DNA of 64,000 bases from Shimia sp. CNT1-13L.2 (GCF_024331145.1 NZ_JANDJO010000012.1:1-64000), one strand, 5' to 3'. Shown: positions 33,622 to 43,092, counted from the stretch's first letter. The notes: generated from the letters alone by a model not told the origin. Numbers and translations are program-made.

Positions 33622-34445
33622 TGCCTGAAATGTCGAGTTTGCTGCCGATGGCCGCAATGCTGGTGGTCATCGGTGGGTTTGCCGGTGTGCTTGCGGGCCT
33701 GTTGGGCGTTGGCGGCGGTATCGTTCTTGTGCCGGCGTTTTTCTATGCGTTCAGCGGCCTTGGCTATGAAGGACCGCAGTTGATGCAGGTCTGTCTGGCC
33801 ACCTCGCTGGCGACGATCGTGGTGACATCGGTGCGTTCGGTGCTGAGCCATAACAAGAAGGGCGCGGTGGATTGGGATATCCTGCGCGGCTGGGCCATCG
33901 GGATCGCGATTGGCGCGGTTCTGGGCGTTCTGGTGGCGTCGTCGCTGCGGTCGGTGACGTTGCAGGGTATCTTTGGCTGTCTAGGTATCGTGATCGGTCT
34001 TTACATGGGGTTCGGCAAGTCTGAGTGGCGTCTTGGGCAGGCGATGCCGAAAGGCGTGACACGCGCCGTTCTGAGCCCCGGTGTCGGGTTCCTGTCGGTG
34101 CTGATGGGGATCGGAGGCGGCAGTTTCGGCGTGCCGCTGATGAGCCTGTTCAACACGCCCATTCACCGCGCGGTTGCCACGGCGGCGGGTTTTGGCGTGA
34201 TTATCGCGGCGCCCTCAGTGCTTGGGTTCCTGTTTCTCGAGATCGATCCGGCGACACGTCCGCCTTATACGGTTGGTGCGGTGAATATTCCGGCCTTTGT
34301 GTTGATCATTGCGATGACGCTGATCACCACGCCCTTGGGGGTTAAGCTCGCCCATGCGATGGACCCCAAGCCGCTCAAACGGGTGTTTGCGGTGTTCCTG
34401 ACGCTGGTGGCGATCAACATGTTGCGGAAGGCCTTTGGATGGTAA
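33621..34445 (+). CDS. TauE/SafE-family anion permease
   Basis: A 274-residue membrane protein with eight or so hydrophobic segments. GGFAGVLAGLLGVGGGIVLVP and, in the second half, GFLSVLMGIGGGSFGVPLMS are the repeated TauE/SafE (DUF81) motif. Members export sulfite or sulfoacetate, or transport other anions. With xsc about 7 kb away it might help remove sulfite, but it is in a separate transcription unit with dusA. The ATG at 33621 follows AAGGAGCGCGTG. Confidence 0.85.
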   Translation: MPEMSSLLPMAAMLVVIGGFAGVLAGLLGVGGGIVLVPAFFYAFSGLGYEGPQLMQVCLATSLATIVVTSVRSVLSHNKKGAVDWDILRGWAIGIAIGAVLGVLVASSLRSVTLQGIFGCLGIVIGLYMGFGKSEWRLGQAMPKGVTRAVLSPGVGFLSVLMGIGGGSFGVPLMSLFNTPIHRAVATAAGFGVIIAAPSVLGFLFLEIDPATRPPYTVGAVNIPAFVLIIAMTLITTPLGVKLAHAMDPKPLKRVFAVFLTLVAINMLRKAFGW

Positions 34446-35224
34446 GCGCGCTGGCGGCGCGTGGCTGGACACGGTTCGGCTGGGATGCGGGGATTGCGGC
34501 CTGGGTCGAGGCGGCGTTGCCACACGCGATGGCGTCGATGGAAGATCCCGCGCTCGCCGAATGGTGGGATTGCGAGGATACGTGGTTTATCGGTGTCGAT
34601 GCCCTGCACAATGACGAGAGCGGCGCGGTGTCCGGCCAGCCGCTGGCGGGGCAAGCGGTTGATTTCATTCACGAGACTTTTGGGGCCATGCCTCCGCTGC
34701 ACCGCGCGCAGGTGTCGGTTGTGCGCCCCGGTTATCCGCGTCCGAGGCGGGGTGAGAGCGAGGCGGGCTTCCGGTATCGCGACAGGCGGTTTGCGGCGCA
34801 TGTGGACGGGTTGAAGTTCGAGGGGCCGGATCGCCGCCGGACCATCGCGGAACCACATGCGTTTATCCTTGGCATCCCGATGAACGATGCGCCCGCCCAT
34901 GCGGCGCCGCTGGTGGTCTGGGAAGGAAGTCACGAGGTGATCCGTGCCGGAATGGCGGATTTCCTCAAGGATGTACCACGCGCGGACTGGGGCAGGGTGG
35001 ATATCACCGACGCCTATGTTGCTGCGCGGAAACGGGCTTTCGAGACCTGCCCGATGGTCGAAGTGCATGCGCGGCCCGGCGAATGCTACTTGATGCACCG
35101 GTTGGTTGTGCATGGGGTAAAGGGGTGGGAGACGCGGCGTGCGGGTGATCCGGAGAACCGGATCATCGCCTATTTCCGTCCCGAGATTGCCGGTGGGGCC
35201 GAAGCCTGGCTGGATCAGCCCTGA
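34439..35224 (+). CDS. Phytanoyl-CoA-dioxygenase-like 2-oxoglutarate/Fe(II) protein
   Basis: A 261-residue protein with the double-stranded beta-helix iron facial triad: FAAHVDGLKF supplies H-x-D and HRLVVHGVKGW the distal His, with a downstream RIIAYFRPE in place of the 2-oxoglutarate-binding Arg region. PHAFILGIPMNDAPAHAAPL and VVWEGSHEVI resemble PhyH family members. The substrate is unknown. It overlaps the TauE gene by 7 bases, so the two are likely co-expressed, and it overlaps the convergent DUF1289 gene by 10 bases. Confidence 0.7.
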   Translation: MVSALAARGWTRFGWDAGIAAWVEAALPHAMASMEDPALAEWWDCEDTWFIGVDALHNDESGAVSGQPLAGQAVDFIHETFGAMPPLHRAQVSVVRPGYPRPRRGESEAGFRYRDRRFAAHVDGLKFEGPDRRRTIAEPHAFILGIPMNDAPAHAAPLVVWEGSHEVIRAGMADFLKDVPRADWGRVDITDAYVAARKRAFETCPMVEVHARPGECYLMHRLVVHGVKGWETRRAGDPENRIIAYFRPEIAGGAEAWLDQP

Positions 35225-35463
35225 GTGCGGGCGGCGCGGCCACCGCGCCGTTTGCGCAGGCGCGGTGCGCGTGAGGGCAGTTCGTCCATGATGGCGCTGC
35301 GCTCTTCCGGTTCCATGCGCGACCAGCGGGTGATCTCGTCGATCGAGCGCAGACATCCGGTGCACAAGCGCTCTTCCTTGTGGATCACGCAGACCTGAAT
35401 GCAGGGGCTTTCCACCTCGTTCCGCTTCCAGACCTTGTCTTTTTCCGCTTGCGTTGCCTTCAT
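35215..35463 (-). CDS. DUF1289 small cysteine-rich protein
   Basis: An 82-residue protein with ESPCIQVCVIHKEERLCTGCLR, the four-Cys pattern of DUF1289 (C-x3-C...C-x2-C), followed by the family EITRWSRMEPEERSAIMDEL. It probably binds a metal or Fe-S cluster; the function is unknown. A basic tail, RLRKRRGGRAARTQG, could contact nucleic acid. The start overlaps the ruvX stop by 4 bases. Confidence 0.88.
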   Translation of the reverse strand: MKATQAEKDKVWKRNEVESPCIQVCVIHKEERLCTGCLRSIDEITRWSRMEPEERSAIMDELPSRAPRLRKRRGGRAARTQG

Positions 35464-35942
35464 TGCGCGCTCCTCAGGTGTCGCATCCTGTCCAATGCTC
35501 CCTGAAGGATATAGGAGGCCGCGACGTGGTCGATAACCTCTGAGCGACGTTTGCGAGTCGTATCCGCCTCAAGAAGGGCCCTTTCTGCGGCAACAGTCGA
35601 CAGGCGTTCATCCCAGAAACAGATCGGAATCGGTGTCAGCTTAGCGAGATTGCGGGCGAAGGCGCGGGTGGATTGGCAGCGCGGGCCTTCGGTGCCGTCC
35701 ATGTTGCGCGGCAGGCCAAGGACGATGGCGCCAACGCTGCGCTGGTCGATGATTTCCAGAAGGCGGGCGGCGTCGATGCCGAATTTCTTGCGCTTAACGG
35801 TTTCCATCGGGGTGGCAACCGTCTGAAAACTGTCGGAAAGCGCCACGCCGATTGTCTTGGTGCCAAGATCAAGGCCCATCAGGGCCTGCATGTTCGAAAT
35901 GGCGGGCAGGATGTCTTCGACTGTCTCGAAAAGATGGGTCAT
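35460..35942 (-). CDS. ruvX: Putative pre-16S rRNA nuclease / Holliday junction resolvase RuvX
   Basis: A 160-residue RNase H-fold protein of the YqgF family. MGLDLGTKTIGVALSD begins the fold with the first catalytic Asp, GLPRNMDGTEGPRCQSTRAF follows, and PICFWDERLSTVAAERAL contains the D-E-R-x-S/T motif. It matures the 5' end of 16S rRNA in E. coli. It overlaps ccmI by 4 bases upstream and DUF1289 by 4 bases downstream. Confidence 0.93.
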   Translation of the reverse strand: MTHLFETVEDILPAISNMQALMGLDLGTKTIGVALSDSFQTVATPMETVKRKKFGIDAARLLEIIDQRSVGAIVLGLPRNMDGTEGPRCQSTRAFARNLAKLTPIPICFWDERLSTVAAERALLEADTTRKRRSEVIDHVAASYILQGALDRMRHLRSAQ

Positions 35943-37165
35943 TCCGAAGCGATCCCGGCCTGCACGGCGCCGCCGCGTACGATGGCGAGGGCCTCTTCGT
36001 TGGCGGCAAAGACGTCTTGGGCTTCGTTCCAGATGGCGATGGCGCGGTCCTGTTCACCCAGAACGCCATAGGCCCCGATAAGACGGGCCCATTCCTGCGG
36101 TGTGCCGCCTTCGGTGTTGAGGCGTTCGGCAAGGCTCGAGACCATGCCGCGGATCATTTCACTTTGTTCTTCGGCGCTCATTTCCGAGGCGGCCTGCATG
36201 TCTTCTGCGGTCGGACCGCCGGTGGGGGCGGCAGGGGGCAGTTGGTAGTCGACGCCCGCGAACCAAGCCAGTTCCGGCAGGCTCTGGCGGATGGGCGGGA
36301 CCCAAGGGGCGTCGTGGGTGCTGTCGCGCAGAAGCTGTTCCCAGAGACGGAAGGTTCTGTCGGGGCGGTCATTCTGCAACAGCATCAAACCCCAGTAGTA
36401 ACGTGCCAGCGGATTGCGGGGATCGCGTTCCATGACCCTGCGCAGCGAGGCTTCGGCTTCGGGAGAGACATAGCCTTCGGCGGCGCTGATCAGGAGCTGG
36501 GCGTGGGTCAGGTAGTCGTCGATGTTCGCCTCGTCGCCCTTGATGCGCAGGACGGCGGCCTGTGCCTCGTAGGCGGCCTTGAGGTTGCCGAGGTTGGCCT
36601 CGTTGCGGGCCAGCAGGATCTGGCCTTGCAGGTCGTCGGGGCGTTCGGCAACGCTGGCGCGAAGTTTTTCAATAAGTTCGGCATATTCGCCGTCAGGTGT
36701 CTGGCCTGGGGTGACGGGCAGGGTGGCCTCGAAGGCGGCCTGAACGGGGCGGCTGTCGTGTTTTGCCTTGGCGGCGTCGATACGTGCCTGAAGGGGGGCA
36801 TCCTCAAAGCCGGGTTGGCCAAGCGAGGAGTAAAGACCGAGGCCGCCAGCGATGACGAACAGGGCCATGAGAACGGCAACCACGCGCCCCGCGCCTGCGG
36901 GTTGGCCACCGGTGTCGCCGCCTTCCTTGAGCTGGGCATCGGCGGCAAGAATACGGCGGGAGATTTCCGCACGCACGCGCTCGGCGTCGGCCTCTTCGAT
37001 CACGCCACGGGCCAGATCCTTGTCAACTTCCTTGAGCTGATCGCGGTAGACGCGCAGGTCATAGGCTGCGGGCGGTTCGCTTCCGGTGCGTCCGCGCAGG
37101 ATGGCAAGCCCGAGCAAGAGCGCGACGATCAATGTCAGGGCAATGGCGGTAATCCAGAACAGCAT
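35939..37165 (-). CDS. ccmI: Cytochrome c biogenesis protein CcmI
   Basis: A 408-residue protein with two N-terminal transmembrane segments (about residues 2-22 and 94-113) around a cytoplasmic leucine-zipper-like loop (RVYRDQLKEVDKDLARGVIE), then a periplasmic tetratricopeptide domain (LARNEANLGNLKAAYEAQAAV, DPRNPLARYYWGLMLLQ). This is the CcmI layout; it chaperones apocytochrome c and delivers it to CcmFH. Other ccm genes are not in the window. It is the first gene of the leftward ccmI-ruvX-DUF1289 unit. Confidence 0.9.
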   Translation of the reverse strand: MLFWITAIALTLIVALLLGLAILRGRTGSEPPAAYDLRVYRDQLKEVDKDLARGVIEEADAERVRAEISRRILAADAQLKEGGDTGGQPAGAGRVVAVLMALFVIAGGLGLYSSLGQPGFEDAPLQARIDAAKAKHDSRPVQAAFEATLPVTPGQTPDGEYAELIEKLRASVAERPDDLQGQILLARNEANLGNLKAAYEAQAAVLRIKGDEANIDDYLTHAQLLISAAEGYVSPEAEASLRRVMERDPRNPLARYYWGLMLLQNDRPDRTFRLWEQLLRDSTHDAPWVPPIRQSLPELAWFAGVDYQLPPAAPTGGPTAEDMQAASEMSAEEQSEMIRGMVSSLAERLNTEGGTPQEWARLIGAYGVLGEQDRAIAIWNEAQDVFAANEEALAIVRGGAVQAGIASE

Positions 37166-37345
37166 GGAGGCCTCCTGTGGTCAGTGCCCTTCATCTATAT
37201 CTTCGGGGGGGCGGTAAAAAGGGCAAAAGTCAAGGAAACATGAACATGTCGCAACCGTTCGCCAAACCGACGGTTTGAACCGGGTGAAACGGCATGTGAA
37301 GGTACATTAATCTTCCAATACCCGTCCCAGATCGGAATCATCATC

Positions 37346-38593
37346 ATGAGACGTTACTCAGCTTTTGCCATCGCCCGCGAGGCCGCCCGGTACCACACCG
37401 GTTGGGAACGCGCGTGGCGTTCGCCGGAACCCAAGAAGAAATACGATGTGATCATCGTAGGCGCGGGGGGACATGGTCTCGCCACGGCGTTCTATCTTGG
37501 TAAGAACTTCGGCATCACCAATGTTGCAATCATCGAGAAAGGGTGGCTTGGCGGCGGCAACACCGGCCGTAACACGACCATCATTCGCTCGAACTATCTT
37601 CAGGACCCCTCGGCGGCGCTTTATGAAAAGGCGCGTTCGCTTTACGAGACCATGTCGCAGGACCTGAACTACAACGTGATGTTCAGCCCGCGTGGCGTGA
37701 TCATGCTGGCGCAGACCCAGCACGAGGTTCGCGGTTACCAGCGCACCGCGCACGCCAATGCCCTGCAAGGCGTCAAGACCGAGTTCATCGGTCCCGAGCG
37801 CGTCAAGGAACTGGTGCCGATCATCAACATTGATGGTCCGCGCTATCCGGTTCTGGGTGGCCTCTGGCAGGAACGCGGCGGCACAGGTCGTCACGACGCG
37901 GTGGCCTGGGGCTATGCGCGTGCATGTTCCGACATGGGCATGGACATCATCCAGAAATGCGAAGTCATCGGCGTTCGGTCCGAGGGCGGCATGGTCAAGG
38001 GTGTCGACACCACCAAGGGGCCGATCGACTGTGACAAGCTGGGTCTTGTCGTGGCGGGCAACTCGGGGGCGCTGGCCGATATGGCGGGCTTCCGTCTGCC
38101 GATGGAAAGCGTTGCGCTTCAGGCGCTGGTTTCCGAGCCGATCAAGCCCTGCATGGACGTGGTCGTCATGGCCAACACCGTGCATGGCTACATGTCCCAG
38201 TCGGACAAGGGCGAGATGGTGATCGGCGGTGGTACCGACGGGTTCAACAACTACACCCAGCGTGGGTCTTTCCACCACATCGAGGAAACGGTGCGCGCGC
38301 TGTGCGAAACCTTCCCGATGGTGTCGCGCCTCAAGATGCTGCGCCAGTGGGGCGGTATCGTGGACGTGACCGGCGACCGGTCGCCGGTGATCGGCAAGAC
38401 GCCTCTGGGCAACTGCTTTATCAACGCGGGCTGGGGCACCGGCGGCTTCAAGGCCATTCCGGGTGGCGGCTGGGCAACTGCCGAGCTGATCGCCAAGGGC
38501 GAACCGGGTCCGCTGAGTGCCGAGTTCGGCATGGAACGCTTCATCGAAGGCCGCTTTATCGACGAATCCGTCGCGGCCGGCGTGGCTCACTAA
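37346..38593 (+). CDS. soxB: Sarcosine oxidase beta subunit
   Basis: A 415-residue flavoprotein subunit. YDVIIVGAGGHGLATAFYLG (about residues 32-51) is the FAD-binding GxGxxG region, and GWLGGGNTGRNTTIIRSNYL, with QWGGIVDVTGDRSPVIGKTP and GWGTGGFKAIPGGGW towards the C-terminus, complete the DAO fold. It binds covalent FMN and FAD and oxidises sarcosine to glycine and formaldehyde or methylene-THF in the heterotetramer. It heads the soxBDAG operon. Confidence 0.95.
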   Translation: MRRYSAFAIAREAARYHTGWERAWRSPEPKKKYDVIIVGAGGHGLATAFYLGKNFGITNVAIIEKGWLGGGNTGRNTTIIRSNYLQDPSAALYEKARSLYETMSQDLNYNVMFSPRGVIMLAQTQHEVRGYQRTAHANALQGVKTEFIGPERVKELVPIINIDGPRYPVLGGLWQERGGTGRHDAVAWGYARACSDMGMDIIQKCEVIGVRSEGGMVKGVDTTKGPIDCDKLGLVVAGNSGALADMAGFRLPMESVALQALVSEPIKPCMDVVVMANTVHGYMSQSDKGEMVIGGGTDGFNNYTQRGSFHHIEETVRALCETFPMVSRLKMLRQWGGIVDVTGDRSPVIGKTPLGNCFINAGWGTGGFKAIPGGGWATAELIAKGEPGPLSAEFGMERFIEGRFIDESVAAGVAH

Positions 38594-38609
38594 GGGAAGG
38601 GGACAGGAT

Positions 38610-38939
38610 ATGCTTACTCTTCAATGCCCCTATTGCGGCGTAGAGGCCGAGGAAACCGAACTGCACGCGGAAGGTGAAGCGCACCTGAAGCGTTTCGGTC
38701 CCGGTTCGTCGGACGATGACTTCGAAGGTTACCTGTTCATGCGTGAAAACCCGAAAGGGGTTCACTTTGAGCGTTGGCGCCACTCGAACGGCTGCGGCAA
38801 GTTCTTTCACGCCGCCCGTTGCACCATGACCCTTGAGGTATTTGGCACCTATTCGGCACAGACGCTGGAGCCGCCTCAGGAGATCAAAGACAAGATTTCG
38901 GCCAAGTATCCCGGCTGGACCTGGAGGGAATTCGCATGA
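38610..38939 (+). CDS. soxD: Sarcosine oxidase delta subunit
   Basis: A 109-residue subunit. Cys6 and Cys9 of LQCPYCGVEAEETELH, a His in the same segment and Cys residues of NGCGKFFHAARC form the zinc-binding site known in this subunit. The aromatic WRHSNGCGKFFH segment is conserved in the family. The start has GGAAGGGGACAGG upstream, 16 bases after soxB; the stop overlaps soxA by 4 bases. Confidence 0.95.
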   Translation: MLTLQCPYCGVEAEETELHAEGEAHLKRFGPGSSDDDFEGYLFMRENPKGVHFERWRHSNGCGKFFHAARCTMTLEVFGTYSAQTLEPPQEIKDKISAKYPGWTWREFA

Positions 38940-41900
38940 GCACGCGTCTCGCATCAGGCGGCCGTCTGCTGAACAAGGGCAAGCAGCTCAAGTTCAGCTT
39001 CAACGGCAAGCAATTCACCGGCTACGAAGGCGACAGCCTTGCTTCGGCACTTCTGGCAAACGACCAGATGATGATCGGCCGGTCGTTCAAGTATCACCGC
39101 CCGCGCGGTGTTGTCGCCAGCGGCTCGGAAGAACCCAACGGCCTCGTCAACCTCGGCGAGGGCGGCAAGTTCGAACCGAACCAGCGCGTCACCACGACCG
39201 AACTGTTTGATGGTCTGACCTGCACCTCGCAGAACCACTGGCCGTCGCTCGAGTTCGATATCGGTGCGATCAACAACCACATGACCCGGTTCTTCCCGGC
39301 GGGTTTCTACTACAAGACCTTCATGTTCCCGCGCTTTGCGTGGAAGCATGTCTTTGAACCGATTGTGCGTCAGTCGGCGGGTCTGGGTAAAGCGCCGCAG
39401 GATCGCGACGCGGACACCTATGAGCACTTCTACGCCTTTGTCGACGTGGTGGTGATCGGTGGCGGTATCGCCGGTCTGCAGGCTGCAAAAGCGGCGGGTG
39501 CCTCGGGTGCCAAGGTTTTGCTGATGGAACAGACCCCGCATTGGGGTGGCCGCGCGCCGGTTGACGGTGGCGAGGTCGACGGCAAGCCGGTGGCCGAATA
39601 CATCGACGGTCTGGTTGCCGAGCTGCAAGCCATGGACAACGTCACCATGCGCAACCGCATGATGGGCGCAGGTGTCTATGACCACGGGTATGTTCTGGGC
39701 TATGAGCGTGTGAACGATCACACCCCGATGAACACCGGCCCGCGTCACCGCCTGTGGCGTATCCGCACCAAGCAGATCATCACGGCAACCGGTGCCATTG
39801 AACGTCCGCTGTCGTTTGCGGGCAACGATATTCCGGGCGTGGTTCTGGCCTCTGCGGTTCGTGACTATGCCGTGGATTACGGTGTGTCCGTGGGTGACCG
39901 TACCGTTGTCGTGACCAACAATGACGACGCCTATCGTACTGCGATTGCTCTGAAAAAGGCCGGTCTTGAAGTGCCGGTGATCCTTGACGCCCGTGCGTCG
40001 GGTGGCGGTTCTCTGGCGGATGAGGCCAAGGCGCTTGGTATCCGTGTCGAGAACGGCAAGGGTATCGCCAAGGTCAAGGGCGGCAAGCGTGTGACCGGTG
40101 TTGTGGTCTGTGCCCAGGCGGGCCAGGGCGCGATGCTGGAAGAGATCAAATGTGATGCGGTTGCCATGTCGGGCGGCTGGTCGCCGGTTGTGCACCTGTG
40201 GTCGCATTGCGGTGGCAAACTGATCTGGGATGATGCGCAGGCACATTTCCGCCCCGACGCCGCACGTCCGCCGAAAGGCGCGAATGGCGAAGGTTTCGTG
40301 ATCCCGGCAGGGTCGGCCAATGGTCCTTTGGAACTGGCGGGTGTCGTTGCTGATGCCAATGCCGCCGGTGTTGCCGCTGCGAAAGCGGTTGGTCAGGATA
40401 GCAGCGTTGCTGCGCCTGCCGTTGCCGAAGCAGCCGAAGCCGCGATGGAACCCGTCTGGCTCATGCCGCAGGGCGCTGGCCCGGAACTGCGCATCAAGGC
40501 GTGGCTGGATTACCAGAACGACGTAAAAGTTTCGGACGTGCGTCTCGCGGCCCAGGAGGGTTACGAGAGCGTCGAGCACACCAAGCGTTACACCACGCTG
40601 GGTATGGCGACCGACCAGGGCAAACTGTCGAACATCAACGGCCTTGCCACGCTGGCGGGCCAGTTGAATGCACCGATCCCGGAAGTGGGCACCACCACCT
40701 TCCGTCCGCCCTATACGCCGATCTCGATGGGTTCGATCGCTGGTGAAGCGCGTGACGCGGTCTTCCAACCGCTGCGCCGGACCCCGATCCACGCCTACCA
40801 CGAAGACGAGAAAGCCTTCTTTGAACCGGTTGGCCACTGGCGTCGTCCGTACTGCTTCCCGAAAGCAGGCGAGAGCCATGCCGATGCGGTGAAGCGCGAG
40901 ATCAACCAGACCCGCAACAGCGTGGGCCTGCTGGATGCCTCGACCCTTGGTAAGATCATCGTCAAGGGCCCCGATGCAGGCAAGTTCCTCGACATGATGT
41001 ACACCAACATGATGTCGACGCTGAAGCCGGGCAAATGCCGCTATGGCCTGATGTGTAATGAGAACGGTTTCCTGATCGACGATGGTGTTGTTGCACGCAT
41101 CGATGAGGATACCTTCCTGTGCCACACCACCACCGGCGGTGCCGAGCGCATCCACGGCTGGATGGAAGACTGGCTGCAGTGCGAGTGGTGGGACTGGAAA
41201 GTCTATACCGCGAACGTGACCGAGCAATACGCGCAGATCGCGGTTGTGGGCCCGAACGCCCGCAAGGTGATCGAAAAGCTGGGCGGCGAGATGGATGTCT
41301 CGAAAGAAGGCCTCGCGTTCATGGAGTGGAAAGACGGCAAGATCGGCGAATTCGACGCCCGCGCTTACCGGATTTCGTTCTCGGGTGAACTGTCCTACGA
41401 GATCGCGGTTCCCGCGTCGCAGGGACGGGCGTTCTGGGATGCGCTGATGGAAGCTGGCGCCGAGTTCGGTATCATGCCTTACGGCACCGAAGGGTTGCAC
41501 GTGATGCGTGCCGAGAAGGGCTTTATTATGATCGGCGACGAAACCGACGGCACGGTGATCCCTCAGGATCTCAACATGCAGTGGGCGATTTCCAAGAAGA
41601 AGGAAGACTTCCTTGGCAAACGTGCGCAGCTGCGTCCGTTCATGGCGTCCGACGACCGCTGGAAGCTTGCGGGCTTTGAGACGGTAGACGGGTCGGTCAT
41701 TCCGGACGGTGCCTATATCGTCGGGACCGGCGTGAATGCCAACGGCCAGCGCAATGTGCAGGGTCGTGTGACCTCGACCTACTATTCGCCGACGCTGGAC
41801 CGTGGCATCGCCATGGGCCTGATCGACGGTGGCATGAAGCGTCTGGGTGACGTGGTCGAGTTCAACAAGGTGGATGGCTCGACCGTGAAGGCCAAAGTGG

Positions 41901-41947
41901 TTGATCCGGTGTTCTATGACAAGGATGGGGAGAAGCAGAATGTCTAA
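38936..41947 (+). CDS. soxA: Sarcosine oxidase alpha subunit
   Basis: A 1003-residue multidomain subunit. The N-terminal ferredoxin-like part has GKQFTGYEGDSLASALLAND. A pyridine-nucleotide-disulfide-type FAD/NAD domain follows (VVVIGGGIAGLQAAKAAGAS, about residues 170-189). From about residue 620 the C-terminal GcvT-like domain (LLDASTLGKIIVKGPDAGKF, RCTLC-like RVTSTYYSPTLD end) binds tetrahydrofolate and accepts the methyl carbon. A very long frame on the other strand is an artefact. It overlaps soxG by 8 bases. Confidence 0.95.
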   Translation: MSTRLASGGRLLNKGKQLKFSFNGKQFTGYEGDSLASALLANDQMMIGRSFKYHRPRGVVASGSEEPNGLVNLGEGGKFEPNQRVTTTELFDGLTCTSQNHWPSLEFDIGAINNHMTRFFPAGFYYKTFMFPRFAWKHVFEPIVRQSAGLGKAPQDRDADTYEHFYAFVDVVVIGGGIAGLQAAKAAGASGAKVLLMEQTPHWGGRAPVDGGEVDGKPVAEYIDGLVAELQAMDNVTMRNRMMGAGVYDHGYVLGYERVNDHTPMNTGPRHRLWRIRTKQIITATGAIERPLSFAGNDIPGVVLASAVRDYAVDYGVSVGDRTVVVTNNDDAYRTAIALKKAGLEVPVILDARASGGGSLADEAKALGIRVENGKGIAKVKGGKRVTGVVVCAQAGQGAMLEEIKCDAVAMSGGWSPVVHLWSHCGGKLIWDDAQAHFRPDAARPPKGANGEGFVIPAGSANGPLELAGVVADANAAGVAAAKAVGQDSSVAAPAVAEAAEAAMEPVWLMPQGAGPELRIKAWLDYQNDVKVSDVRLAAQEGYESVEHTKRYTTLGMATDQGKLSNINGLATLAGQLNAPIPEVGTTTFRPPYTPISMGSIAGEARDAVFQPLRRTPIHAYHEDEKAFFEPVGHWRRPYCFPKAGESHADAVKREINQTRNSVGLLDASTLGKIIVKGPDAGKFLDMMYTNMMSTLKPGKCRYGLMCNENGFLIDDGVVARIDEDTFLCHTTTGGAERIHGWMEDWLQCEWWDWKVYTANVTEQYAQIAVVGPNARKVIEKLGGEMDVSKEGLAFMEWKDGKIGEFDARAYRISFSGELSYEIAVPASQGRAFWDALMEAGAEFGIMPYGTEGLHVMRAEKGFIMIGDETDGTVIPQDLNMQWAISKKKEDFLGKRAQLRPFMASDDRWKLAGFETVDGSVIPDGAYIVGTGVNANGQRNVQGRVTSTYYSPTLDRGIAMGLIDGGMKRLGDVVEFNKVDGSTVKAKVVDPVFYDKDGEKQNV

Positions 41948-42509
41948 GGCTGTGAGCGCCCTTGAAGGGGCATCGTTCGAAGGCTTTGCCAAGGTCGAGG
42001 AAACCGGCCTACGCGGCATGATCACCGTGCGCGGTGATCTGGACTCGAAAGAGATGGCGGAGGCGGTCAAGGCTGTTAACGGTGCCGAAATGCCGGCCGT
42101 GCGCAAGATCGTGCATGGCGAAGGCGGATCGGTTGCCTGGATGTCGCCGGACGAGCTTTTGGTGGTTTGCGCCTATGAGGAGGCGGACGCCAAGGTTGCG
42201 GCGATGACCGAGGCTCTGGCCGGTCAGCACGCGCTGGTCGTGAAGGTCTCTGATGCGCGCGCCGTGTTCCGTATCTCGGGCGAGGCTGCACGTGAAGTGA
42301 TTGCCAAGCTGGCGCCTGTCGACATGTCGCCGGCGGCCTTTCCTGCCGGCGAATTCCGTCGCTCGCGGGTAGCGCAAGTGGCGGCGGCCTTCTGGCTGAA
42401 CGAGGACGGTTCGTTCGAAATGATCTGCTTCCGGTCGGTGGCGCAGTATGTCTTTGACCTGCTGTCGATCTCGTCTGAAAGAGGGGGCGAAGTCGGTTTC
42501 CTGAACTGA
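41940..42509 (+). CDS. soxG: Sarcosine oxidase gamma subunit
   Basis: A 189-residue subunit of the GcvT-related SoxG family. It has WMSPDELLVVCAYEEADAKV, ALVVKVSDARAVFRISGEAA and FRSVAQYVFDLLSISSERG near the C-terminus. The ATG at 41940 overlaps soxA's last codons and GGGGAGAAGC lies upstream. It completes the tetramer, and a strong terminator follows. Confidence 0.93.
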   Translation: MSKAVSALEGASFEGFAKVEETGLRGMITVRGDLDSKEMAEAVKAVNGAEMPAVRKIVHGEGGSVAWMSPDELLVVCAYEEADAKVAAMTEALAGQHALVVKVSDARAVFRISGEAAREVIAKLAPVDMSPAAFPAGEFRRSRVAQVAAAFWLNEDGSFEMICFRSVAQYVFDLLSISSERGGEVGFLN

Positions 42510-42532
42510 TCCAGTTACCCTGATGATTTTCG

Positions 42533-42565
42533 AGGCGCCTTTCCCACGCGGAAGGGCGCCTTTTT
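42533..42565 (+). terminator. Rho-independent terminator of soxBDAG
   Basis: AGGCGCCTTTCC pairs with GGAAGGGCGCCT across a 5-base loop (one G-U pair), followed by a T5 run and CTTG. It lies 23 bases after the soxG stop. Confidence 0.9.
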
Positions 42566-42627
42566 CTTGACGCTATTTAGAGGCACGCTAAAAAGTCTCC
42601 TGTAAGAAACTTGGAATGTGAAGGCAA

Positions 42628-43092
42628 ATGTTTGATTTAAAAATTGTTTTTGCTGCTGTGATTGCGGGAGCCTTGGCCGTTCCAGCTGTCGGTCATGCCG
42701 AGGGAAAAGAGATAATCTGGCAATGCGAAATTGATAAGGGCGACAATCGGACCTGGCTTTCGGAGCAGGTCATCATTGCCCATGTTCCCGGCGCCAAGAC
42801 GGCTGTTGTTGCAGACAATGTCGCGCTTGTCTTTTTGGGGCATCCGGTAGAGGCAAAGGTAAAGACACGCGCCAAGAAGGACGTGTTCTATTGGAGAGTA
42901 TCCGGCGTCAGAGATTCCAATAAGAGACCGGTTTCCCGTATGGAGTACATTGGCTATCTCACACGGGACACGGGCCAATTTGCAATTTCGGCCCGCCCTG
43001 GCCAATCTCAGTTCTGGAACAGCAAGGGGTCGTGCAAGCCGTTGAAAGAAGAAAAACGCTGGCGCAAGATCCTTCAGATGAAGAAGAAATAG
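42628..43092 (+). CDS. Small secreted two-cysteine protein, paralogue 1 of 4
   Basis: A 154-residue protein with a Sec signal (hydrophobic residues 6-20, cleavage near GHA/EG). The mature part starts IIWQCEIDKGD and has TWLSEQVIIAH, GHPVEAKVKT, VFYWRVSGV and a late Cys in NSKGSCKPL, followed by a basic tail. These same landmarks recur in the next three genes. I recognise no named family. The two terminal Cys residues could form a disulfide in a periplasmic or secreted beta-rich protein. Confidence 0.75.
   Translation: MFDLKIVFAAVIAGALAVPAVGHAEGKEIIWQCEIDKGDNRTWLSEQVIIAHVPGAKTAVVADNVALVFLGHPVEAKVKTRAKKDVFYWRVSGVRDSNKRPVSRMEYIGYLTRDTGQFAISARPGQSQFWNSKGSCKPLKEEKRWRKILQMKKK

Noticed and set aside
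38954-42106. A 1050-codon open frame opposite soxA
   Set aside because: Antisense shadow of soxA; no recognisable domain and wrong amino-acid composition.
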